NCBI GenBank assembly: GCA_024760905.1
Contig: CM045733.1
Location: forward strand, 24,887,501 to 24,951,500
Length of the DNA: 64,000 bases
Direction: 5' to 3'
Origin: Plotosus lineatus
Taxonomy: Eukaryota > Chordata > Actinopteri > Siluriformes > Plotosidae
Below the pieces are notes generated by a model. The model was not told where the DNA came from. It ran no database searches and was given only the letters and a program-made list of their open reading frames with translations. The translations under genes were made by a program, and so were the position numbers. Shown here piece after piece: positions 9,991 through 24,325 of the stretch (position 1 is its first letter; each line of letters starts with the position of its first letter).

Positions 9991-11079
9991 TATTATACAG
10001 ACTTGTTGAATTCTGTCAAGATATGCTGAGTGTATGCCTGAGCAACATCCTAATGCATGCAATGCCATCTTTAAAGATGACTCAGTATGTCTTCTGTTTT
10101 AAAGCCACTTGAGAGCACTTTCTTGTAGAAGCTGGCTCATTGGTTCCAGGAGGACTAGCTTGGAAAAGGTTCTCTCACTCATCCAAATGATGTGGCTGTG
10201 AAAGTTAAAAAGAGAGTTGCATACTCTGACTTTGATGTGGCCACAGCGTGGTTTCATGGTTTTTATACTTACCCATGAGAAGAGTACAAGAAATTACAGA
10301 GGTAAAGTGCTGCTAGACCCTTATCAAACCATTTGAGCTCAATTGGGCCATTTCATAAAGCAGTAATTAGAGTGAAAAGAAAATATCAAGCATCTGAGGA
10401 ATCCCAGAGAATTCATGGTGGACAACAAGGAGCTTCCCACAAACCTTCCTCAAGCCAGATCAAGGGCCAGTGCTATATAAATAAAGAAATGACCATTACC
10501 ATGAATGCAATGAACAACCCACATCATTCATGTCCAAATGTAGAGTTGGTGGACCAGATGTACATGCTCCAGATGTTAAACATACTTTCCAGATGGGCTT
10601 AGCTGTTCATAATGTTTGAAATTAAAAACATAATTCATGAATTACCAAAACAAACAAACAGAAATAAGATATGAATTGTTTCCCACATGACTTTAGTTCC
10701 AGAGATGCAGCTCTATTTCCAGAGCCAACAAAGAATAAACTGCATTATTATTATTACAAATAATGCAAATAATAGTCAGTGACCTGACAGTAGCAGTGTT
10801 GATGTGCGCTATAAATGCTTAAGAGGGCGGGCTGAAATGTTCATAGACCAACTAAGTAACTTTCCCCCCCCCCCAGAGCTTCTACATAACAGGGATACAA
10901 ATGACGTAGCACTAATAGAACATGTGTGTACACTGCAGGGGAAATTATTAAAAATGAAACCACATTTAGTGAAACCAGTTCACCTATTAACTTTTCTACT
11001 CATCTTCAGATTTAAAAGCCTGAGAATGTGACCACTACGGTATTTAATCATGGGAATGCTAAAACATGCAAAGGAACAA
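9991..11079. other. No recognised gene; short C-run near 10864
   Basis: No convincing exon. The open frame 10333-10602 (89 codons) has no motif I recognise. Confidence 0.4.
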
Positions 11080-11120
11080 GAAGAAGAAGAAGCAGGAGAA
11101 GAAGAAGAAGAAGAAGAAGA
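11080..11120. repeat. (AAG)n tract
   Basis: An imperfect AAG/GAA repeat that continues on the far side of the inserted SINE (11468-11483). The SINE therefore either landed in, or generated, an AAG tract like the 3' tails of the RTE LINEs here. Confidence 0.85.
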
Positions 11121-11467
11121 CTGTCTTCCTTTCGGCTTTTTCCCTTTACTCAGGAGTCGCCACAGCGAATCATCTGATTCGCACGTTTGATTTGGCAGAG
11201 GTTTTTACATTGGATGCCCTTCCTGTCACAACCCTTTTTAGCAAGGGACAGAAACACGCTGACGACTTTGCAGCCTACTCTTTACGAAAGCCAGCAATGG
11301 TTCTTTTACATGCCTCTCACCATAGACAGTGAGAGACATGGCCGGCCTTTGATAACCCAGTTAGCCGCACTGGGGGGACAGTGACAACCTTGTGGAGAGT
11401 GGGACTCGAACCCCCAACCTTTGGATCAGTGATCCAGCACCCTATACCACTAGACCACCACTGCCCC
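11121..11467 (-). mobile_element. Glu-SINE, tail type R
   Basis: Complete on the minus strand and flanked on both sides by AAG repeats. The tail end (ccgaaaggaagacag) abuts the AAG tract, as the RTE LINE 3' end does. Confidence 0.9.
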
Positions 11468-11483
11468 TAAGAAGAAGAAGAAG

Positions 11484-11877
11484 GAAAGTCCATAAATATC
11501 TTTAAGCTGGGTCTGGAAAGCCTATGCATCGAGAAGTAAGGTGTACTCAAGAACATGGTTCACATTTCCATAATTCTACCGAATGAGGAGATAAGGTTCA
11601 CGCACGGTCTCTGATCTTGTTCCCCGTGTCCCTTTGCCCTTCAGTGTATAAACACTGCTTATCATGAAAGGGACGATAAAGTGGAGGCCATGTGCACACT
11701 TTACAAATACAAGACAAGGTCACCATAATAAAATTAAATAAATAAATAAGCCACTCAAACTTTTTGGACGAGTTTAAATGATTTGGGTTTTTGGAAGTTT
11801 CAAATTCATGAATTGTATAACATTTCTACTTTAACTTCTGAATTGCACGAGTAGGATGCCAAGCAATATTATTTCAT
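11484..11877. other. No recognised feature
   Basis: Nothing supported beyond AT-rich sequence. Confidence 0.4.
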
Positions 11878-11994
11878 TCATTTGCCAAACCGCTGAATCT
11901 TTCTAGAATTGTCAGGAGGCTGCAACTTGTCTTACTCGAATCTGGGTGACGGCAGGGTACACCCGGAACAGCGTGCTAGTCCACTGTAGGGCCA

Positions 11995-12002
<8 letters not shown>

Positions 12003-12041
<39 letters not shown>
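12003..12041. repeat. (CA)n microsatellite
   Basis: Uninterrupted CA repeat within the family-2 SINE. Confidence 0.95.
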
Positions 12042-12044
<3 letters not shown>

Positions 12045-12110
12045 CCACTCATTGCCAGGGGCAATTTCGAACAGCCAGTTAGCATGTTAATTAAACTAAC
12101 TAAATTAGGG

Positions 12111-12471
12111 GGCAGTGGTGGTCTAGTGGTATAAGGTGCTGGATCACTGATCCAAAGGTTGGGGGTTCGTGTCCCACTCTCCACATGGTTGTCACTGTCC
12201 TTCCCAGTGCAGCTAACTGGGTTATCAAAGGCGGGCCATGTCTCTCACTGTCTATGATGAGAGGCATGTAAAAGAACCATTGCTGACCTTCGTAAAGAGT
12301 AGCTGCAAAGCCGTCAGCGTGTTTCTGTCCCTTGCTAAAAGGGTTGTGACAGGAAGGGCATCCAACGTAAAAAACCTCTGCCAAATCAAACGTGCGAATC
12401 AGCTGATTCGCTGTGGCGACTCCCGAGTAAAAGGGAAAAAGCCGAAAGGAAGACAGACAGTTAGCATGTTC
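12111..12471 (+). mobile_element. Glu-SINE, tail type R
   Basis: Complete head-to-tail copy inserted into the older SINE. It is absent from the tandem duplicate of this locus at 13139-13620. Confidence 0.9.
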
Positions 12472-12568
12472 ATTAAACTGCATGTCTTTGAATTGTGGGA
12501 TGAAATCCGAGTGCACAGCGAAAACTCACGTGAGCATGGGGAGAACATCCAAACTCCACATACAGACA

Positions 12569-12745
12569 ACATGGTGGCACAGTGGTTAAGCATGTCTGCC
12601 TCATTTCAGGGTTTGATTACCAGGCTCGGAGTTTCTGTGTGGAGGTTGCATGTGGTCCCTGTGCTTGTGTGGGTTTCCTTCAGGTGCAGTAGGCTGTTTG
12701 GTTGTTCCATTTGTGTGAGTTTGAATTGTTGTGCGTGTATGAACT
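12569..12745 (+). mobile_element. Family-2 SINE head half
   Basis: catggtggcacagtggttaag is followed by a typical SINE body. It lies head to head with the preceding minus-strand SINE. Confidence 0.7.
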
Positions 12746-12807
12746 TCGCGCTTCAATTTATGCGGTTTCAGTGCATGGCGGGTTTTTTTAAATATTCAGC
12801 GAATTGT

Positions 12808-13136
12808 GCAGTGGTCGCCGAGTGGTATAGGGTGCTGGATCGCTGATTGAAAGGTTGGGGGTTTCGAGTCCCACTCTCCACAAGGTTATCCCCCCCAGTG
12901 CAGCTAACTGGGTTATCAAAGGCTGGCCATGTCTCTCACTGTCTATGGTGAGAGGTTCATGTAAAAGAACCATTGATGACTTTCGTAAAGAGTAGCTGCA
13001 AAGACGTCAGCATGTTTCTGTCACTTGCTAAAGGGTTGAGTCAGGAAGGGCATCCGGCGTAAAAACCTATGCCAAATCAAACGTTCGAATCATTCGCTGT
13101 GGCGACCCTTGAGAAAGGGAAAAAGCCAAAAGGAAA
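12808..13136 (+). mobile_element. Glu-SINE, tail type R, more diverged
   Basis: Head gcagtggtcgccgagtggta. The R tail has a shortened palindromic junction (gttcgaatcattcgctgtgg) and cgacccttgagaaaggga. Confidence 0.85.
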
Positions 13137-13138
13137 TC

Positions 13139-13258
13139 TCTCATTTGCCAAACCGCTGAATCCTTCTAGAATTGTGGAGAGGCTGCAGCTTGTCTTAGTC
13201 AAATCTGGGTGAAGACACGGTACACCTAGAACAGCTCGCTAGTCCACTGTAGGGCCAA

Positions 13259-13294
<36 letters not shown>

Positions 13295-13620
13295 ACCACT
13301 CACTGCCAAGTGAAATTTGGAACAGCCAGTTAGCATGTTAATTAAAGTTCATGTCTTTGAATTGTGGGATGAAACCAGAGTGCCCAGAGGGAACCCACAT
13401 GAGAATGGGGAGAACATCCAAACTCCACATACAGACAACATGGTGGCACAGTGGTTAGCACGTCCGCCTCAAAGCCAGAAGGCTTTCAGGGTTTGATTCA
13501 CAGGCTTGGGGGTTTATGTGTGGAGTTTGCATGTTGTCCCTGTGCTTCTGGGGGTTTCCTTCAGGTGCAGCACTGTTTGGTTGTTCCATCTGTGTGAGTT
13601 TAAATGAGTGTGTGCATGAA
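13139..13620. repeat. Second copy of a local tandem duplication (two inverted SINE halves)
   Basis: It repeats the order of 11878-12745: minus-strand L2-type SINE with a (CA)n tract at 13263-13293, then a plus-strand SINE head (13438-13612). The long shared phrases include the phrase gagaacatccaaactccaca. The R SINE is absent, so the duplication preceded, or did not include, that insertion. Confidence 0.75.
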
Positions 13621-13878
13621 CTCTATCTATATACTGTATATATATTAAGCACTGTGTTCAGTAATAAGTGGGTGAGGACCAACACTTTGTGGGTTTTGTC
13701 AACACATTCTGGGGTCATTTCTAAAACATAATATATAGTCAGTAATTTTAACAGTATTTTTTGTTTAAACTTTTGGTCCGGTTGGCATGGACTTTTATCA
13801 GAACCCTGCATTTTGGAAATAAAGCCCTATTAGATATCACCACTTTGTACATCACTAGTGTACAAGTTCCACACACTA

Positions 13879-14754
13879 ACAGTTCATGTAATCTTTAGAG
13901 TGTTGTCTTCCTTTTCAAAAGTAATTGTCTATAATAAACTATATACTCTGGCTATTTTAGGATTTTAAACAATAATAGTTAGACAGGAGGACCAGCACAA
14001 TCCAATTTCTGTTTGTGTGTAATTTTCAATTGGCTGAAAGAAGGGCACAGGGAATTAACATACGCAATTCCATTGGTCTACGCGTTTCAGTATGCAAAGA
14101 AGACCACATCACACACTATCCAGACAGTTTTATCATTGAGCGTCGAAGTAGTTCCAAAGTGTGCAACATTTAAATTAGTAAAAATACAAAACACAGTGTG
14201 TTTATATTAAAATATATGTTGTGTTTTGCATTTTTATACATGTATGAATTAAATTCACACGACTCTTTGGTTGTGTTAAATAATGATTTGGTGTGGCGGA
14301 GGGATATTGTTACTTTCGCGCGTCAAAATATGCCGTTATAGGAGTAGGATTAGTCCGCAGCACGGTTCAAACCCAATGCAGAGTGGTTACAGAGAGCACA
14401 GGCGTAACTTCATGTCTAAAATTGAGCGCTTTTCGCCTTAATGTAACGCCAAGTTGGTTTTCCTTGGCGTTTATTAAGGCATCCAGCGTCACCCAGGATT
14501 CTACCACAGTAAGGATTTTACATCTCTGGGCTCAGGATTGACTTTTTTTCCACTGGCGGCGGTTTTTTTTCTGAGCCGCTGCACTGCTCGGGATCTAACA
14601 GGACGTTCACCTCAGCTCATCCCAGTGTGTCTATTCCGCGCGTGACGTTTCATTCCATTCTATTGCGTCACAGAGAACAAATACAAAAACATAATAATAT
14701 ACACCAATAGCAGAGGATTCTGTTCCACTCTCACCACATGCGCTGAAAAAAAGT
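13879..14754 (+). promoter_or_regulatory. 5' flank / 5' UTR of pim3 copy 1
   Basis: Conserved with 36293-37161. It contains CRE-like half sites (cgtgacgtttc near 14640, ttgcgtcac near 14663), a reverse CCAAT (ccattgg near 14071) and a GC-richer segment at 14540-14640. The transcription start cannot be fixed from sequence. Confidence 0.5.
14434..14479. promoter_or_regulatory. Inverted repeat with NFI-like half sites
   Basis: ccttaatgtaacgccaag is followed after a short spacer by cttggcgtttattaagg, giving a stem of about 17 bp. The GCCAA/TTGGC half sites resemble NFI sites but in unusual spacing. It lies about 280 bp upstream of the ATG and is retained in copy 2, where the loop is unchanged. 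Confidence 0.55.
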
Positions 14755-17285
<2,531 letters not shown>

Positions 17286-18335
17286 AAGAACTGGGAATCT
17301 ATGGACATTTAATCTGGATCCCTGTCTTTGTCAGACTTACAGATCCTCTTTTTTTTCTGTAGGGAATTAATTTATTACAGTTTGCTCTTCCTTTCAATCT
17401 TATTATTTTTTATTTATTTTTATTATTTTTTATTTTTTTTAGCAAATCACAAGATTTGTTTCCTAATTGGAAACATTTGCTGTTTGGGTGGACGTACCAG
17501 CTGTTGTTGTTGTTATTATTATTATTCTTATTATATTGTTTTTTGTTGTTACATGGCTGGTTTATGCATCTGGCAAGCCTCCAACACAGATGTGGCTGCT
17601 CTCATAGAGCTTGGACAAATTTTAGTTATTTAAATGTTTTAATTTTTGATTTGGAGTGCCTTTTGAAAGCTGCTGTTTTGAGGCTTTCATTGTTTTCTTT
17701 AAAGGTTTCCCCTGAGCTGGCTTGGATGTCACCTGGTGTTTGGTGGTCAACCATTGCATGTGAACCTCCAGCTAGTTCAAGGGTCTCACATTGGGTTGAC
17801 CAATAGAAATACTTGAAATGCACACGCCCACTGCATCTCTTTCTAAAGCTGCTCAGTCACATTTTAGCCTCTGTAGGCTGTCTAGAGAAGAAACTATTTT
17901 TTTCTTTCTTTGAATGTGTATAGAGATTTGGTATAACCGCTGTACCTTCTGAGAGTGTGGAACACTCCCTACCCTCAGCTTACTCCTCTGCTCCTCATCC
18001 CACTGCTGAAACTTACAGTATATTATTCTGTCTCCTGGGCTTTGGTGGACCTGGGCGTGAAAATGCACAATCAATGCAATATTCATGACAGTGCTTTTAT
18101 TTTTTCTTCTTGTACAGTTTTCTTTGCATTTAATTTATTTGTACTATATAGACATTCCACAATCTGTGGCTATTTATTTTTTATTTATTGTCATGCTTAA
18201 ATCCCAAATTTTGCAAATCTCTATATGGCCTTTTTTGTTTGCATTCCTGTTGTGTTTTTTACATTTGGACAAGAGATGGTGGCTGCACTGAAGCTGTTGT
18301 CAATGTTATAAGGAATAAAAACAAGGTTTACTTAA
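17286..18335 (+). promoter_or_regulatory. 3' UTR of pim3 copy 1 with AU-rich elements and poly(A) signal
   Basis: It carries several ATTTA-type clusters (17401-17440, 18170-18190), which fit the short-lived, AU-rich-element-controlled mRNAs known for PIM kinases. A canonical AATAAA lies at 18314-18319. The exact cleavage site is inferred. Confidence 0.6.
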
Positions 18336-18782
18336 AGAGCGATGAATGTTATTTAATTTATTCTTGGTTATTGTCATTTGAATTCAAAACCATTTTGGGG
18401 GTGGAGGGGGTTCTGTGTAATCTCCCTGATGGAGAGATTGGGAAGTGCATTGCAGAATGGCAATGGGATGGGAGTATACCTCTCACTGGCTGCAGAGATT
18501 TATGTTAGATATTCTCTCTATAGTCAAAGTTGGATGAAATCCTATTTTTATACGAGAACATTTCAATTAAAATTTCGTTTGTACAGAACACTTGTGTCTC
18601 TGTTTTGCAATAACCTGCTGTCTTCACGAAGCACAACACTGCCAATTTGTTTACTGAACTGCAGCAGGAGTGCTCATTAGCTTTGTAAGAAAAAATATTA
18701 TTGTGGACTTATCAATTCTGAACATTTAAAAGGTGATACATCAGGCTGTAATTCAATATATTATTTATTTGTTAAACAGTTG

Positions 18783-19019
18783 TGATGCGCTCTACTGAAT
18801 GTAGGCGCTTGTCGAAAGTGACATGTGGTAGTTGTGAGATAAAGCGCGGGTTATCCGGACTTCCGATCTTTCAAGTGAGCAAGTGAAGGTTGAGTACTAA
18901 ACAAGTATTCAACGCGCACTTGCTCAATTGAAAAATCGGAAGTCCGGATAAGCCACTCTTTGTCTCACAAGCACAAAAATTCACTTGCGACAAGCGCCTA
19001 CATTTGGTGGAGCGCCTCA
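18783..19019. mobile_element. Foldback MITE, ~237 bp
   Basis: The termini are inverted: tgatgcgctctactgaatgt on the left, and tgaggcgctccaccaaatgt when the right end is read on the minus strand, both continuing aggcgcttgtcg. Internally, ttatccggacttccgat pairs with atcggaagtccggataa. The whole unit can fold into a long hairpin. Relatives lie at 29523-29725 and inside Tigger-like arms at 1730-1860 and 39150-39290. Confidence 0.8.
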
Positions 19020-19187
19020 AAATTATTGATGTGGTAATGCGTTCTAAAAGAACAGTTTGCAGATTCTAAGTAAAATGTAAGACACTAAATTTTCCTGTTG
19101 ACCTTTGTGTTATAGGAAGAGCAATAGTCAGGCTATTCAGTGTAGTTGCAATTGATGACAGGAACATGTTGTCCATATTGCACAACA

Positions 19188-19515
19188 TTTACTCACTCTC
19201 ACTCATATGTTGAACCACTTATTCCTACATGGGACGCTGCACTGTCTCAGCTGACTCTGTGGGTGCACCCTGAACACCTTGCAAGACTATCACAGGGCAA
19301 GCACATGCAACCATTCACACTCATGCCTAGAGTCAATTTATATCAGCCAATTAGCCTAGTGTGCTTGTCTTTGAACTGTGTTGTAGGAAACAAGAGAGTA
19401 CCCGGAGGAAACCCACACAAACACGGGGAGAACATGCAAACTCTAGACAGAAACACCTAGGAAAAACCCGGGACCAAAACCCAAGACCATCATGCTGTGA
19501 GGCGTACGTGCTAAC
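19188..19515 (-). mobile_element. tRNA-derived SINE, family 2
   Basis: The minus strand runs from ttggttagcacgtacgcctc through ttgcatgttctccccgtgtt to an L2-type tail near 19200. It lies in the part of unit A that unit B lacks. Confidence 0.8.
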
Positions 19516-20109
19516 CAATACTCTTTGAGAGAGAAAAAGAGAGAGAACCAGAACATTGAGGCCATTGTGTTATTGGAAATAATTCACTCTGGGATGGTAT
19601 TGCTAATTGCTTCTTGCCAGTGATAGCTAACCCTGGCTGTAAGTATACAGCTTTCTGATTGTGATCAAAGACAACTAAAACATTTAGTTATGTTAGCAGA
19701 CATGAATTAATAAAATGACTCTCCATCATTTTGATATCACAACCTAAGTGTATGTTGTTAACATACACCAGTAGTCACATTTTTCCAGGAACAGTGGCCT
19801 TTGTTGAGTGTGTGCTGCCCTCTTTGGTGAGCAACCTGCATAAATTGTTCTGGCTAGTACCGGTTTGTGCTTGTAAGTTCTAGTGTATTATGCTACCAAT
19901 CATTATATAATAATTATAAATAATAATAAGTGTATCATGCATAATGTTATGTCTAAGTTCTCAGGCTACTAATTGATGACCGGTCACTTAAATGAGCTTA
20001 ATCATAACTTTAATCGTTCAAAAAATATAGAAATAATGTCAGACAAAATATAATGCCAATTGACATTCTATTTTCTCTAATAAATATAATACCAAAATAT
20101 AATACCGCT
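19516..20109. other. Unit A-specific sequence without recognised feature
   Basis: AT-rich, with no match in unit B. Together with the MITE and SINE it makes a ~1.3 kb indel between the duplicates. Confidence 0.5.
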
Positions 20110-20394
20110 AATAAATGAGCAGAATATTAATACACAAAGCAATAATGCTTATGAAACTAGAGGGAGTGTGGAAATTTGTGAAATTTGTTTGCTCAGAATG
20201 GTAGCACCACTTCCACCATATCATCACCTACTGTTTGACCTGAACACTCTGTGACATCATCACCAACAAACTAATCCAGCATTATATCATCTAATAACTG
20301 ACTGGCATACACATTTTGATGATTTTCAGAGCCACAGTGGTGCTACCACCCCAACTTAAAAGAAGCAATCATTGAGCTCAATCATAAACTGAGA

Positions 20395-20575
20395 TTTCCT
20401 TTTGGCTTTTCCCTTTATCAGGGGTCGCCACAGCGAAATATTTCGCACATTTGATTTGGCATAGGTTTTTATGTCGGATGCCCTTCCTGACACAACCTTT
20501 AGCAAGTAACAGAAACACGCTGACGGCTTTGCAGCTACTCTTTACGAAGGTCAACAATGGCTCTTTTACATTAAC
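20395..20575 (-). mobile_element. Glu-SINE R-tail fragment, head missing
   Basis: Holds the R tail and part of the body (cagcgtgtttctgttacttg on the minus strand). It breaks off where a C/CA-rich run and LINE-B begin. Confidence 0.8.
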
Positions 20576-20599
20576 ACCCCCCCACACACACACCCCCGG

Positions 20600-23186
20600 A
20601 GCCAGGCCTGCGGGAAGGGCTCGAAGGCGAGCACCTGGTGGTCAGGCTTCTACCGATGGAGCCCGGACGGACCCAGCCCAAAAAAAGACATGGATCTGCT
20701 CACCCATGGGTGCACCACCTGTGGGAGGGGCTATAGGGGTCAGGTGCAATGTACGTTGGGTGGCAGCCGAAGGCATGGATTCTGTTGAACCGATCCTCGG
20801 TTACTGACTCTGACTCTTGGGACATGGAATGCCACCTCTCTGGTGTAGAAGCAGCCTGAGCTGGTGCGTGGGGTGGAGAGATACTTACTAGATATAGTTG
20901 GGCTCACCTCAACGCATAGCTTGGGCTCTGGAACCACCCATCTCGAGAGAGACTGGTCCTTATTCCATTCTGGAGTTGCTCATGGGGAGAGGCGGCGAGC
21001 CGGTGTGTGCATCCTTGTTCGCCCCCCATCTCGGTGTCCAAATGTTGGGGTTCTCCCTGGTCGACAAAAGGGTAGCTTCCCTCGGCCTTCGGGTGGTGGA
21101 ACAGGTCCTGACTGTTATTTGTGCTTATGCACCAAATGACAATTCAGAGTACTCATCCTTCTTGGGGTATTTAGGGTGTGTGTGTTGGAGAACGCTCCCT
21201 CGGGAGACTCAATCATTGTCTTGGGAAACTTCAATGCCCATGTGGGCAACGGTAATGTGACCTGGAAGGGTGTGACCGGTAGGTATTGCCTCTCCAGTCT
21301 AAACCCGAATGGTATTTCGTTATTGGACTTATGTGCTCATCACAGTTTGTCTATCACGAACACCATGTTCGAACATAAGGGTGCCCATAAGTGCACTTGG
21401 CACCAGGACACCCTAGGTTGCAGTTCGATGATTGACTTTGTAGTTGTGTCACCGGACTCGCGGTTGCATGTTCTGGACACTCGGATGATGAGGGGAGCTG
21501 AGCTGTCAACCGCTTACCGCCTTGTGGTGAGCTGGCTTTGATGACGGGCGAGGCTGCCTTCCAGACCTGGCAGGCCCAAGCATGTAGTTAGGGTCTGCTG
21601 AGAACGTTGGCAGAGTCTCCTGTCCGAGAGGCATTTAACTCCCACCTCCGGCAGAGCTACAACCACGTCTTGGAGGAAGCGGGTGACATGGAATCTGAAT
21701 GGGCCATATTCCGTGACTCCATTGCTGAGGTAGCAGCCCATAGCTGTGGCTGGAAGGTTGTCGGTGCTTGTCGTGGCGTTAACCTCCAAACCTGGTGGTG
21801 GACACCTGTGGTGATGAGAGCCGTCTAGCTGAAAAAGGAGGCCTATCGGGTCTTATTCGCCTGTGGGACTCCCGAGGCAGCAGACAGGTACTGGCAGGCC
21901 AAATCTGCTGCAGTCAAAGCTGTCGCAAATGCAAAATCTTGGGCATTGGAGGAATTCGGTGAGGGCCTGGAGAGTGATTGTCAGTTGGCCTCAGAACGGT
22001 TCTGGACCACCATCCGGCGCATCAGGAGGGGAAAGCAGTTCTCCACAAACACTGCTTACAGTGGAGGTGGGAAGCTGCTCACCTTGACTGAGAATGTCGT
22101 CAGGAGTTGGAGGGAATACTTTGAGGACCTCCTCAATTCCACCAACATGCCCTCCGTGGAGGAGGAAGACCCTGGGGGCTTTGTGCAGGGGTCTGCCCAT
22201 CACTGGAGTGGAGGTCAATGAGGTAGCCACTAAAGCTCTTCGGTGGTCAGGCTCTGGGGTTGGATGAGATCCGCCTTGAATAGCTCAGGGCTCTGGATGC
22301 TGTAGGACTGTCTTGGTTGATACGTCTCTGCAACATCGCGTGGTCATCGGGGGCTGTACCTCTGGATTGGCAAACTGGGGTGGTAGTCTCCATTTTCAAA
22401 AATGGGGACCGGAGGGTGTGTTCCAATTATTGGGGAATCACACTACTCAGCCTACCGAGGAAAGTCTATGGAGGGCTACTGGAGAGGAGGACCCGACCGA
22501 TAGTCGAACCTCAGATTCAGGAGGGGCAATGTGGTTTTCGTCCTGGCCTTAGCCTCTTGACCAACTCTATACGCTTCACAGAATCTTTGAGGGGCCATGG
22601 GAGTTTTCCCAATCTGTCCACATGTGTTTTGTGGATTTGGAGAAGGCTTTCAACCGTGTCCCTTGGACTATCTTGTTGGGCGTTCTCCGGGAGTACGGCG
22701 TTCCGGACCCGTTGCTACGGGCCATTTGATTGCTGTATCACTGGAGTCAGAGTTTGATCCGTATTGGTAACAACAGGTCGAATTTGTTTCCAGTGAGGGT
22801 TGGATTCCGCCAAGGCTATCCTTTGTCACAGATTCTGTTCATAATTTTTATGGACAGAATTTCTAGATGCAGCCGGGGCATTGAGGGGTTCTGGTTTGGT
22901 GGCCATCGGATCTCATCTCTGCTTTTTGCAAATTATGTCTTTTTGGCTTCATAAAGCCGGGACCTCTAGCTCTCATTGGAGCGATTCGCAGTCGAGTGTG
23001 AAGCGGTCGGGAATAAAATGAGCACCTTCAAATCCGAGGCCATGGTTCTTAGTTGGACAAGGGCGGAATGCACCCTCCGGTTCAGGAATGAGGTCCTGCC
23101 CCAAGTGAAGGAGTTTAAGTATCTTGGGAACTTGCTCACGAGTGAGGGAAGGATGGAGCAGGAGATCGACAGACAGATTAAGTGGA
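20600..23186 (+). mobile_element. LINE-B copy 1a, EN and RT, broken
   Basis: A non-LTR retrotransposon with a 5' region (20600-20810), an AP-endonuclease (e.g. [15 protein letters not shown] near 21200, then [20 protein letters not shown]) and a reverse transcriptase (MVLSWTRAECTLRFRNEV near 23040, EFKYLGNLLTSEGRMEQEI near 23110). Many frameshifts and stops separate the frames, and the YADD-type motif is decayed (ANYVFLAS). It ends 3' truncated near 23186. I recognise a widespread teleost LINE but cannot name its clade from sequence alone. Confidence 0.8.
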
Positions 23187-23205
23187 AGAAGATGAGATGA
23201 GATGA

Positions 23206-24243
23206 ATTCCTAGGCATAGCCAAGGTGTTAAGGGGTTCAGTTTGGTGGCCATCGGATCTCAGTTCATTTTCTGTAACTGCTTAATCCTAATTAGGGTCAC
23301 AGGGAGGCTGGTGCCCATCTCAGCCGACTCCAGGCGAGGGCAGAGTACACCCTGGACAGCTCGCCAGGCCATCACAGGGCAGAAACACATTGACGGCTTT
23401 GCAGCCTACTCTTGTTGAAAGTCAGCAATGGTTCTTTTACATGCCTCTCACCATAGACAGTTAGAGACATGGCCAGCCTTTGATAGCCAAGTTAGTTGTA
23501 CTGGGGGGAGGGGGGCATCAGATCTTTTTGCTGCTTATTGCGGATGATGTCCTTTTGGCTTCATCAAGCCAGGACCTCAAGCTCTCATTGGAGTGATTCA
23601 CAGTCAAGTGCAAAGTGACCGGGATGAAAATGAGCACCTCCAAGTCTGCGGGCATGGTTCTCAGTCAGACAAGGGTGGAATGTATCTTCCGAGTCAGGAA
23701 TGAGGTCCTGCCCCCAGTGGAGGAGTTCAAGTATCTTGGAATCTTGATCACAAGTGAGGGATGGACGCAGCGAGAGATAGACAGATGGATCACTGCAGCC
23801 TTTACTGTGAAGCGGAGCCTGTACCAGTCCGTTGTGGTGAAGAGGGAGCTGAGCCGCAGGGCAAAGCTCTCAATTTATCAGTTGATCTACATTCCAACCC
23901 TCACCTATGGTCACAAGCTTTGGGTAGTGATTGAAAGAACAAGATCACGGATACAAGCGGCTGAAATGAGCTTCCTTCGCTGGGTGTTGGGGCTCTCCTT
24001 TAGGGATAAGGTGAGAAGCGCAACCATCCAGGGAGAGCTCAGAGTAGAACTGCTGCTCCTCCACAATGAGAGAGGCCAGTTGAGGAGGCTCGGGTATCTG
24101 ATCAGAATGCCTCTAAATAGCCCCCCTTGTGTGGTGTTTTGGGTCTGTCCAACCAGGAAAAGACCTCGGGATCGACCTAGAACACACTGGAGGGAGTATG
24201 TCTCTCGGCTTGTCTGGGAATGCCTCGGTGTCCACCCGGAAGA
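23206..24243 (+). mobile_element. LINE-B copy 1b, RT C-terminal part
   Basis: A second, 5'-truncated piece repeats the RT region already present in copy 1a (IADDVLLASSSQDLKLSLE near 23540), so this is a separate insertion and not a continuation. It continues through SIYQLIYIPTLTYGHKLWV and RKRPRDRPRTHWREYVSRL. It is interrupted by a SINE at 23263-23511. The LINE 3' end is replaced by a SINE head at 24244. Confidence 0.8.
23263..23511 (-). mobile_element. Glu-SINE, tail type L, head truncated
   Basis: The L tail and body lie within LINE-B. catcggatct on the left and catcagatct on the right look like the target duplication. The tRNA-like head is missing, ending in a G-run. Confidence 0.8.
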
Positions 24244-24325
24244 GACAACCTTGTGGAGAGTGGGACTCGAACCCCCAACCTTTGGATCAGCGATACAGTG
24301 CCCTATACCACTAGACCACCACTAT
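24244..24325 (-). mobile_element. Glu-SINE head fragment
   Basis: Only the antisense tRNA-like head (caaccttgtggagagtggga) is present. It is fused in frame to the LINE-B reading frame, giving a 246-codon chimeric open frame at 23615-24355 that is unlikely to be a real protein. Confidence 0.8.

Larger units (their letters stand above)
11878..12565 (-). mobile_element. Family-2 SINE, split by an R-tail SINE
   Basis: The L2-like tail side (caaaccgctgaatctttcta) starts at 11878. A (CA)n tract lies at 12003-12041. The body resumes at 12472 after the inserted SINE. The phrase ttagcatgtt-attaaact occurs on both sides of the insertion and is probably its target duplication. Confidence 0.7.

Noticed and set aside
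12238..12846. 202-codon frame resembling a protein
   Set aside because: Runs through three SINE pieces in different orientations; SINE-derived and not a gene.
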